A stretch of DNA of 64,000 bases, taken from Chryseobacterium sp. ISL-6. Lineage in GTDB: Bacteria > Bacteroidota > Bacteroidia > Flavobacteriales > Weeksellaceae. The stretch is from contig NZ_JAGGPT010000005.1 of assembly GCF_018613715.1 (NCBI RefSeq), positions 372,001 through 436,000 of the forward strand. Direction: 5' to 3'. The number at the start of each line of letters is the position of its first letter. Position 1 is the first letter of the stretch. The notes under the pieces are model-generated. The model saw only the letters and a list, made by a program, of their open reading frames with translations. It did no database searches and had not been told where the DNA came from. The position numbers and the translations under genes were made by a program. Positions 26,536 to 31,206 of the stretch are shown in pieces.

Positions 26536-26576
26536 AACCGAAAATTGAAAGCAACAGGTTTTCAGGATTTCCAAAA

Positions 26577-26723
26577 ATGTTTAAAACAAAAAATATAATG
26601 AAACAATTACATTACATATTTAATCAGTATCCGGGACTACAGGCACAAGAGCCGAAGGGATGTGTATGTCTTCTTGATAGTGAATTTATAGATGAAAGGT
26701 GCTTATATACGTGGGTCAGCTAA
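26577..26723 (+). CDS. small ORF 2, possible leader peptide of the tRNA array (48 aa)
   Basis: ATG starts at 26577 and 26598 give 48 or 41 residues (MKQLHYIFNQYPGLQAQEPK...). An upstream TTG at 26532 lies inside the promoter box and is rejected. No known motif is present; the end is rich in Cys and Trp (CVCLLDS, ERCLYTWVS). It is followed 25 bp later by a terminator hairpin and then the tRNAs, the layout of a transcription attenuator with a leader peptide. Confidence 0.4.
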   Translation: MFKTKNIMKQLHYIFNQYPGLQAQEPKGCVCLLDSEFIDERCLYTWVS

Positions 26724-26748
26724 TGATCTGATACGTCAAAATATATAC

Positions 26749-26776
26749 AGCACCTCCCGAAAGAGGTGCTTTTTTT
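26749..26776 (+). terminator. Terminator or attenuator directly before the tRNA array
   Basis: AGCACCTC pairs with GAGGTGCT (8 bp, loop CCGAAA) followed by six T residues. It stands only 2 bp before the first tRNA, so readthrough must occur for the array to be transcribed from the upstream promoter. Confidence 0.8.
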
Positions 26777-26778
26777 AT

Positions 26779-26851
26779 GGTTTCTTTAGCTTATTTGGTA
26801 AAGCGTCGGTCTGTGGCACCGGAGAACAGGGTTCGATCCCCGGAGAAACCC
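26779..26851 (+). tRNA. tRNA-His (GTG), without an encoded G-1
   Basis: Acceptor GGTTTCT/AGAAACC, D-stem GCTT/AAGC, anticodon stem CGGT/ACCG with loop CTGTGGC, and T-arm with TTCGATC. C73 matches His identity, but the base before G1 is T rather than the usual G-1. The T-stem has one mismatch. CA follows the discriminator. Confidence 0.8.
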
Positions 26852-26858
26852 AAAATAT

Positions 26859-26932
26859 AATCTCATAGCTCAATTGGTTAGAGCACCGGTCTTTTAAACC
26901 GGGGGTTGAAGGTTCAATTCCTTCTGGGGTTA
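26859..26932 (+). tRNA. tRNA-Lys (TTT)
   Basis: Acceptor AATCTCA/TGGGGTT with G-T pairs, D-arm GCTC/GAGC, anticodon stem CCGGT/ACCGG with loop CTTTTAA, T-stem GAAGG/CCTTC. It begins with A1, unusual for tRNA-Lys. A73 is followed by CA. Confidence 0.82.
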
Positions 26933-26937
26933 CAAAA

Positions 26938-27013
26938 GGAGAGTAGGCAGATATTGGTTTGTTGCGGCTTACTGCTAATGAGTTCTACAACAGTAGTGAA
27001 GGTTCAGTCTCCG
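26938..27013 (+). tRNA. tRNA-Ser-like (GCT) lacking a normal T-arm
   Basis: Acceptor GGAGAGT against AGTCTCC (one mismatch) and G73 as in Ser. The anticodon stem GCTTA/TGAGT has loop CTGCTAA, and a variable hairpin CTAC-AACA-GTAG follows. GGTTCAGTC then runs straight into the acceptor strand, so the 3' half of the T-arm is missing. A canonical tRNA-Ser would be about 12-15 nt longer. Confidence 0.5.
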
Positions 27014-27019
27014 CAAAAT

Positions 27020-27091
27020 GGTCTATTGAGGTAATGGCTAACCTGCCCGACTGTCTCTTGGGCACTGCGAGTTCGATTCTCGCATAGACCG
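27020..27091 (+). tRNA. tRNA-Asp (GTC)
   Basis: Perfect 7-bp acceptor GGTCTAT/ATAGACC, D-stem AGGT/ACCT, anticodon loop CTGTCTC, perfect T-stem GCGAG/CTCGC, and G73, the Asp identity base. CA follows. Confidence 0.85.
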
Positions 27092-27095
27092 CAAT

Positions 27096-27154
27096 GGTTC
27101 ACGGAAAATTTCAGCTCCGACTGTCTCTCGGAAAAGAAATTGGAAACTGAACCG
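27096..27154 (+). tRNA. minimal tRNA-Asp-like RNA (GTC), about 59 nt
   Basis: Acceptor GGTTCA/TGAACC and G73 enclose a short D-like hairpin (GAAAATTTC) and an anticodon arm TCCGA/TCGGA with loop CTGTCTC, identical to the tRNA-Asp loop just upstream. No T-arm is present, only an A-rich stretch (AAAGAAATTGGAAAC). It lies 4 nt after tRNA-Asp and 5 nt before tRNA-Pro. Confidence 0.45.
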
Positions 27155-27159
27155 AAAAA

Positions 27160-27231
27160 CTGGAAAGATAACGGTGGTTGTTTACCCGTCTTGGACGCGG
27201 GAGGTCGTAGGTTCGAATCCTATTTTCCAGA
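27160..27231 (+). tRNA. tRNA-Pro (TGG)
   Basis: Perfect acceptor CTGGAAA/TTTCCAG with C1-G72 as in many Pro tRNAs, anticodon stem CCCGT/GCGGG with loop CTTGGAC, T-arm GTAGG-TTCGAAT-CCTAT, A73 then CA. The D-arm is weak. Confidence 0.8.
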
Positions 27232-27319
27232 CAATTTATTAAATGAAAAATTGAATATGAATTTTGAAAGTTTCTGATCAATTATCAATAATCATTGATC
27301 AATTACAATGAATATATCT

Positions 27320-27401
27320 GATGGTTCGCCGAAGTGGAAGAGTCGGGGCGGTCTGCAAAACCGTTGCATTAGCTGAGTGGGTTTGAATCCCATAACCATC
27401 T
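27320..27401 (+). tRNA. tRNA-Cys (GCA) on a Tyr-like class II body
   Basis: Perfect acceptor GATGGTT/AACCATC, anticodon stem CGGT/ACCG with loop CTGCAAA, U73 (Cys identity) followed by CA. The D-arm (CGCCGAAGTGGAAGAGTCGG) and the long variable region (TTGCATTAGCTGAG) closely match the tRNA-Tyr 180 bp downstream, so this looks like a chimera. Confidence 0.78.
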
Positions 27402-27429
27402 CAAATAACTAAAATGAGATTAGTTCCGG

Positions 27430-27505
27430 AGAAAAAGTAAAAGTTTGTCGAGCGTAGAAGTTCTTATATCAAACAAAAAAATAAAGACAAGCTTTTTCTG
27501 ACTCC
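27430..27505 (+). ncRNA. Structured spacer element, copy 1
   Basis: AGAAAAAG and AAGTTTGTC (27430-27449) pair with GACAAGC and TTTTTCT (27486-27499), enclosing GAGCGTAGAAGTTCTTA. A homologous element with the same stems and core (GTTTGTCAAGCGCAGAAG, GACAAGCTTTCTCC) stands at 27837-27918. It may be a processed small RNA or a processing signal. Confidence 0.4.
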
Positions 27506-27582
27506 AAAATAGAGGTTAGGTACGAGAATTTAGAATGCAATCTTGATATCATTCATCTTTTATCAATCATCATTTATAAAAA

Positions 27583-27666
27583 GGAAGTGCGCCGGAGTTG
27601 GAGAGTCGGGGCAGACTGTAACTCTGTTGCTTTAGAGCTAAGTAGGTTCGAATCCTACCACTTCCA
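27583..27666 (+). tRNA. tRNA-Tyr (GTA)
   Basis: Perfect acceptor GGAAGTG/CACTTCC, D-stem CCGG/TCGG, anticodon stem GCAGA/TCTGT with loop CTGTAAC, class II variable arm TGCTTTAGAGCTAA as expected for bacterial Tyr, perfect T-stem GTAGG/CCTAC, A73 then CA. Confidence 0.88.
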
Positions 27667-27672
27667 CAAAAA

Positions 27673-27745
27673 TCAACCGATAATGTAATGGCAGCATGCA
27701 GGAACTATACTCTTGTCGCTTAGGTTCGATTCCTAGTCAGTTGAT
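27673..27745 (+). tRNA. tRNA-Ile-like (TAT anticodon, C33), Gln-derived
   Basis: Acceptor TCAACCG/CAGTTGA has one mismatch. The body (AATGTAATGGCAGCAT, TCTTGT, TAGGTTCGATTCCTAG) aligns well with the tRNA-Gln at 28294. The anticodon loop is ACTATAC: the triplet in anticodon position is TAT and position 33 is C, not the near-universal U. It is followed by TTT, not CA. It is probably a diverged or non-decoding copy. Confidence 0.5.
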
Positions 27746-27754
27746 TTTATTAAT

Positions 27755-27826
27755 GCTCCATTCGTCTAACGGTTAGGACGCCTGCCTTTCGAGCAGTTGA
27801 TAAGGGTTCGATTCCCTTATGGAGTA
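27755..27826 (+). tRNA. tRNA-Glu (TTC)
   Basis: Acceptor GCTCCAT/ATGGAGT with a G1-U72 pair, D-arm with AACGGTTAGG, anticodon stem CTGC/GCAG with loop CTTTCGA, T-arm TAAGG-GTTCGATTC-CCTTA, then A73 and CA. Confidence 0.85.
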
Positions 27827-27836
27827 CAAAGTTAAC

Positions 27837-27918
27837 AAGGAAAGAGAAAGGTTTGTCAAGCGCAGAAGATCTTTACAAACACTAACAAGCAAAAGTTTAT
27901 ATAGACAAGCTTTCTCCA
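27837..27918 (+). ncRNA. Structured spacer element, copy 2
   Basis: GAGAAAG and TTTGTC near 27844-27857 pair with GACAAGC and TTTCTC (27904-27916). Core and stems match copy 1 at 27430. The element again lies between tRNA genes, 11 bp after tRNA-Glu. Confidence 0.4.
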
Positions 27919-28002
27919 ACCTTATTATCAATAATAACTGATAAGTGATAAATGATTTATGTATTGCATTTTATCAATTATAATTTGTCATTTATAAAAC
28001 CT

Positions 28003-28076
28003 GCGGGAATGGCGGAACTGGCAGACGCATTTGATTTAGAATCAAGGTATTGAGGGTTCGACTCCCTTTTCCCGTA
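28003..28076 (+). tRNA. tRNA-Leu (TAG) without a long variable arm
   Basis: Acceptor GCGGGAA/TTCCCGT (G1-U72), Leu-type D-arm GGCGGAACTGGCAGACGC, anticodon stem TTGA/TCAA with loop TTTAGAA, T-stem GAGGG/CCCTT. Only about 5 nt (GTATT) stand where the class II variable arm should be, so it is about 10 nt shorter than a normal tRNA-Leu. Confidence 0.72.
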
Positions 28077-28167
28077 CTATGTAAATGTTAATTAATAAAA
28101 AGATAAAAGATAATGTAGTGTTCAAAATCAATTATCACTTATCTATGATCATTTATAATCAACATTT

Positions 28168-28240
28168 GGATCAGTGGTGTACAAGGTGTGCACGTTAGTC
28201 TGAAAAACTAGAGGTATAGGTTCAATTCCTGTCTGTTCCA
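28168..28240 (+). tRNA. tRNA-Phe (GAA)
   Basis: Acceptor GGATCAG/CTGTTCC with one T-T mismatch, D-stem GTGTA/TGCAC, anticodon stem TTAGT/ACTAG with loop CTGAAAA, T-stem ATAGG/CCTGT, A73 then CA. Confidence 0.75.
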
Positions 28241-28293
28241 CAAAATATGAGTAAACTCAAAACTCATCATTTATAACTCATCGCTCATTACAG

Positions 28294-28364
28294 TGATTCA
28301 TAGTGTAATGGTAGCACACAAGACTTTGACTCTTGTTGTTCAGGTTCGAGCCCTGATGAATCAA
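28294..28364 (+). tRNA. tRNA-Gln (TTG)
   Basis: Perfect acceptor TGATTCA/TGAATCA with U1-A72 as in many Gln tRNAs, D-arm AGTGTAATGGTAGCAC, anticodon stem CAAGA/TCTTG with loop CTTTGAC, T-arm TCAGG-TTCGAGC-CCTGA, A73 then CA. Confidence 0.85.
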
Positions 28365-28418
28365 CAAAATCATTTATCAATTAAAACAAGTATGTAGAAT
28401 TTTAAAAAATGTAAAAAA

Positions 28419-28904
28419 ATGGAAACGCAACAAGAAACATGGCAGAATATGACTGGGAAATTTTTCCATAAACCTATCACACAGTTGGTAGAAGAAGCCA
28501 TCATTCGTGAACAGGCTAATGGATACCGACTGAAAGTTTGTGTGGGTTCAGACTCTCACGTATATGGAGACGCTATCAGCTACGCCACAGCAGTGGTATT
28601 TATTCGCGAAGGAAAAGGAGCGTTTACCTTTATTAGAAAACAAAGGGAAATACAGACCATCAGTATCAAGGAACGAATGCTCAATGAAGTGAACAAATCT
28701 GTGGAAATTGCATATGCTATCTGTTCTATTTTGGATACTTACGGGGTGGAAATGGAGGTACACGCAGATATCAATACTGATCCTGAATTTAAATCCAATG
28801 TTGCATTAAAAGATGCAATGGGATATATTCTAGGAATGGGATATGTTTTTAAAGCTAAGCCACATGCTTTTGCAAGTTCCAACTGCGCTGATATGATGGT
28901 GTAA
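28419..28904 (+). CDS. YkuK family ribonuclease H-like protein (DUF458)
   Basis: A 161-aa protein with the YkuK/DUF458 pattern: LKVCVGSDSHVYGDAISYATAVVFIREG opens the RNase H-like fold with an Asp, LNEVNKSVEIAYAI forms the central helix, and MEVHADINTDPEFKSN and AKPHAFASSNCADMM carry further acidic and His residues. The family is predicted to be a nuclease; its substrate is not known. It starts 54 bp after the last tRNA of the array and precedes the receiver-domain gene by 23 bp, so the three are probably one transcription unit. Confidence 0.82.
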   Translation: METQQETWQNMTGKFFHKPITQLVEEAIIREQANGYRLKVCVGSDSHVYGDAISYATAVVFIREGKGAFTFIRKQREIQTISIKERMLNEVNKSVEIAYAICSILDTYGVEMEVHADINTDPEFKSNVALKDAMGYILGMGYVFKAKPHAFASSNCADMMV

Positions 28905-28927
28905 TTGTAATCTCAGATATTCAACTT

Positions 28928-29311
28928 ATGAAAATGACAAAAAAGCTTTTGTTTCTGGATGATATCAGATATCCGATCGAAGCCTATTATTATACAAAAC
29001 AGGATATTTTCTTAGAGAAAGATTGGGATATAGTTCGGAATTACGAACAGTTTATCAACAGAATTATGGAGAAAGGACTTCCAGAGATGATCTCTTTTGA
29101 TCATGACCTTGCAGATATCCATTATCTGGAGCAGAATTCTTTAGATTTTACTGAAAAGGCAGGTTATGATTGTGCCAAGTGGCTGATCGAATATTGTATG
29201 GATAATGGGCTGGACCTACCGGAGTTTTACAGCCATTCCATGAACCCGGTTGGGAAGGAGAATATTCTTAACCTATTAGAAAATTTTAAAAAAGCTAATA
29301 AAAAATCTTAA
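28928..29311 (+). CDS. cyclic-phosphate processing receiver-domain protein
   Basis: A 127-aa stand-alone receiver-like domain. LLFLDDIRYP gives the acidic pair, MISFDHDLADIHY replaces the phosphorylation loop with an FDHDL motif, and TEKAGYDCAKWLIEYC and YSHSMNPVGKENI complete the family pattern. As I recall, this divergent receiver family was predicted to process 2',3'-cyclic phosphate RNA ends in RNA-repair operons. It is co-directional with the YkuK gene and ends at a strong terminator. The start could also be the second Met (residue 3). Confidence 0.8.
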   Translation: MKMTKKLLFLDDIRYPIEAYYYTKQDIFLEKDWDIVRNYEQFINRIMEKGLPEMISFDHDLADIHYLEQNSLDFTEKAGYDCAKWLIEYCMDNGLDLPEFYSHSMNPVGKENILNLLENFKKANKKS

Positions 29312-29316
29312 AGTTT

Positions 29317-29346
29317 AGTTTCGGTAATTTTTTACCGAAACTTTTT
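29317..29346 (+). terminator. Terminator after the receiver-domain gene
   Basis: AGTTTCGGTAA pairs perfectly with TTACCGAAACT (11 bp, loop TTTT), then a T run. It separates the tRNA-array/YkuK unit from the exonuclease pair. Confidence 0.92.
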
Positions 29347-29352
29347 TATATC

Positions 29353-29388
29353 ACGTAAAAAGATTGCGTACTTGTGGTTTTTCTTTGC
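29353..29388 (+). promoter_or_regulatory. Conserved 20-bp element plus -7 box, copy 2 (before the exonuclease pair)
   Basis: ACGTAAAAAGATTGCGTACT at 29353-29372, identical over all 20 bp to copy 1 at 16087, then 10 nt and CTTTGC at 29383-29388. The -7 box reads TTTCTTTG. The predicted start, about 29393, is 100 nt before the chosen ATG. Confidence 0.7.
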
Positions 29389-29492
29389 ATAGACTTTTAA
29401 AAGTATTTCTTTCCTGGATATTTCTTTTCCAAATCCATCCCACTTATCAATTGAGTAACAAAATGTATATGATATTAGAAAAACTATGTAGT

Positions 29493-30044
29493 ATGAAAAA
29501 TAAAACAACAAATGAAATATTAATTATCGACCTGGAAGCGACGTGTTGGGAAAACGAAAGGATTCCCATCGGGCAAAAAGTCGATATTATAGAAATAGGA
29601 ATCTGCTTATTGAACTTAACATCAAAAGAGATTTCTAAAAAGCAAAGTATATATGTAATTCCCGAGAGGTCTGAAATCAATGGATTTTGCACAAAACTAA
29701 CAGGAATTACGCCACAACTGATAGAAGAAAAAGGAATCTATTTTGAAGAAGCCTGTGAAAAAATCATTGACGAGTACAATCCAGCCTTATTAACCTGGGC
29801 TGGCTTTGGAAATTTTGATAAGGAGCAAATCTTTGAACAATGTGATTGGCTTGGAATAGAAATTCCTTTTTCTTACGATTATCTTAATGTGATGGATGAA
29901 TTTAAAGACCATTTTAGTCTTCCAAGAATGATGGGTCTAAAAAGAGCCCTGGATTATTTGAAAATGGAATTTGAAGGAAATCATCACAGTGGAGCTGGCG
30001 ATGCTTATAACGCTGCCAAAATTCTGAGAAAGATTTTGGAATAA
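29493..30044 (+). CDS. DEDDh 3'-5' exonuclease (ERI-1/KapD-like), copy 1
   Basis: I start at 29493 (MKNKTTNEILIIDLEATCWE), which gives 183 aa, the same length as the paralogue that follows; earlier in-frame ATGs at 29463 and 29469 remain possible. DEDDh residues are visible: IIDLEATCW (Asp and Glu), LLTWAGFGNFDKEQI (Asp), and HHSGAGDAYNAAKIL (His and Asp). ERI-1/KapD-type enzymes trim RNA 3' ends. It lies under the element-bearing promoter at 29353 and is followed after 24 bp by copy 2. Confidence 0.85.
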   Translation: MKNKTTNEILIIDLEATCWENERIPIGQKVDIIEIGICLLNLTSKEISKKQSIYVIPERSEINGFCTKLTGITPQLIEEKGIYFEEACEKIIDEYNPALLTWAGFGNFDKEQIFEQCDWLGIEIPFSYDYLNVMDEFKDHFSLPRMMGLKRALDYLKMEFEGNHHSGAGDAYNAAKILRKILE

Positions 30045-30068
30045 TTATTAACAATAAATATTAAAAAA

Positions 30069-30620
30069 TTGAAAACAACAGACAATATACTAATTATAGA
30101 CCTTGAAGCCACGTGTTGGGATGACCGACCCCCGAGAGGTCAGGAAAGTGAGATCATCGAAATCGGCGTTTGCATCATGGATGCGAAAACCGGTAAGATC
30201 TCAAAGAATGAAGGAATTTTAGTAAAACCCCAATATTCCCAAGTAAGCCCTTTTTGTACGGAACTTACTACAATTACTCAAAAAATGTTGGATGAGGAAG
30301 GTATTTTCTTTGACGATGCATTAGATATTCTAAGAGCAGAGTATGATTCTGAGGAGCTGACGTGGGCGAGTTATGGCAATTATGACCTGAACATGCTTCA
30401 AAGCCAGGCAAGAAGGTTTAATGTGGATTATCCATTAGGTGATGACCATATCAATGTGAAAACATTATTTGGGGAAGTGCATCCGACTATCAGGAAAAGT
30501 GTAGGGATGAGTAGAGCTTTAGGGGAATTGAATTTCAAGCTCGAAGGGACTCATCACAGAGGAGTTGATGATGCCAAAAATATTGCCAAGATTTTGTATT
30601 GGTGCCTTCAGAATTATTAA
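30069..30620 (+). CDS. DEDDh 3'-5' exonuclease (ERI-1/KapD-like), copy 2
   Basis: A 183-aa paralogue of the preceding protein, sharing ILIIDLEATCWDD, CTELTTITQKMLDEEGIFF, LTWASYGNYDLNMLQ and THHRGVDDAKNIAKIL, so all DEDDh residues are present. The start is a TTG at 30069; no in-frame ATG lies close to the catalytic IIDLEAT motif. The two copies are clearly diverged, so the duplication is old or they have separate substrates. A hairpin terminator follows. Confidence 0.85.
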   Translation: MKTTDNILIIDLEATCWDDRPPRGQESEIIEIGVCIMDAKTGKISKNEGILVKPQYSQVSPFCTELTTITQKMLDEEGIFFDDALDILRAEYDSEELTWASYGNYDLNMLQSQARRFNVDYPLGDDHINVKTLFGEVHPTIRKSVGMSRALGELNFKLEGTHHRGVDDAKNIAKILYWCLQNY

Positions 30621-30642
30621 AATTCTCAATGTTTCAGAATGA

Positions 30643-30670
30643 GCTCTCTTATAAATGGAGCTTTTATTTT
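30643..30670 (+). terminator. Terminator after the exonuclease pair
   Basis: GAGCTC and GGAGCT arms around an 11-nt loop, followed by a T-rich run. Confidence 0.6.
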
Positions 30671-30801
30671 TTAGATAGTTTTTATGATACTTCATACACG
30701 GAGTTATTTTGAGTTTTACTCTAGTTAATAGTGCAGTATGTGATCATTTGCGTATTCTCTTTAATTAAAAAATAGTCACTTTTTTTTAAAATAATTTCAT
30801 A

Positions 30802-30837
30802 ACGCAAATAGACTGCGCACTTGTGCAGTTACTTTGC
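30802..30837 (+). promoter_or_regulatory. Conserved 20-bp element plus -7 box, copy 3 (before degenerate tRNAs and slipin)
   Basis: ACGCAAATAGACTGCGCACT at 30802-30821 matches copies 1 and 2 at 16 of 20 positions. As in them, 10 nt separate it from CTTTGC (30832-30837). Here the element extends into the near-palindrome CTGCGCACTTGTGCAG (30813-30828). Confidence 0.65.
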
Positions 30838-30984
30838 ATTATCAAAATGAAACAATATTACAGTTTTGAGAAATAAACTTTAATTAAAATATCAGGGAAG
30901 TCTTGTTGTGTGTTTCGGTATAGCGCCATTGTAGAAGAATTTGTTGAGAAACATGATTTCGTTCTGTTCAACTTGACTTGAAGG

Positions 30985-31049
30985 TTTGAGGAGTTTTCCA
31001 AAAAACTTCTACCATGTGCTATGGGTCGGAGGTTCGAATCCTTCTATTT
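30985..31049 (+). pseudogene. Degenerate tRNA remnant (T-arm only)
   Basis: GGAGG-TTCGAAT-CCTTC (31028-31044) is a good T-arm, and CCAT-GTGCT-ATGG just upstream could be a relic anticodon arm. No matching 5' acceptor strand is found. The 5' limit is arbitrary. Confidence 0.35.
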
Positions 31050-31052
31050 CCA

Positions 31053-31121
31053 TTGGGGAATATAACTCAGTTAGGTTAGAGTAATAGCTTTATGATGTGT
31101 GGGTTCGAATCCCACTGCCAA
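31053..31121 (+). pseudogene. Degenerate tRNA-like sequence
   Basis: D-arm ACTC-AGTTAGGTTA-GAGT and a perfect T-arm GTGGG-TTCGAAT-CCCAC (31099-31115) are present, and TTGG/CCAA may close a weak acceptor. The region AATAGCTTTATGATGT does not form a normal anticodon arm, so no isotype can be given. Confidence 0.45.
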
Positions 31122-31206
31122 CTCGATTGGTAAGGCGGAATGGTTGACGCGCTACACGATCACTGTAGTATCATTTGAATAGACTTAAAATCTATTTTTG
31201 ATCGAG
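31122..31206 (+). ncRNA. Rearranged tRNA-Leu-like RNA (TAA anticodon arm in T-arm position)
   Basis: CTCGAT pairs with ATCGAG at the ends, and a Leu-type D-arm (GGCGGAATGGTTGACGC) follows. A perfect hairpin CTACA-CGATCAC-TGTAG (31152-31168) comes next. A second perfect hairpin, ATAGA-CTTAAAA-TCTAT (31179-31195), carries a textbook Leu(TAA) anticodon loop directly before the acceptor strand. No T-arm is present. Confidence 0.45.

Larger units (their letters stand above)
27276..28381 (+). repeat. AT-rich direct repeats in the tRNA-array spacers
   Basis: Variants of TTATCAATNATCATTTATAA stand before tRNA-Cys (27278-27310), Tyr (27551-27580), Leu (27970-28000), Phe (28126-28162) and Gln (28262-28290), with a partial copy after Gln (28368-28381). 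Their regular position before tRNA starts suggests array growth by duplication, or processing signals. Confidence 0.5.

Noticed and set aside
26532..26576. TTG start for small ORF 2
   Set aside because: The codon lies inside the -7 box of the array promoter, so it would not be in the transcript; the ATGs at 26577 or 26598 are used.
26779..28364. Prophage tRNA cluster
   Set aside because: No phage structural, integrase or lysis gene occurs in the surrounding 15 kb, so there is no direct support for a phage origin.
27276..28381. CRISPR array suggested by regularly spaced repeats
   Set aside because: The repeats are degenerate, unevenly spaced and separated by tRNA genes rather than unique spacers, and no cas gene is present.
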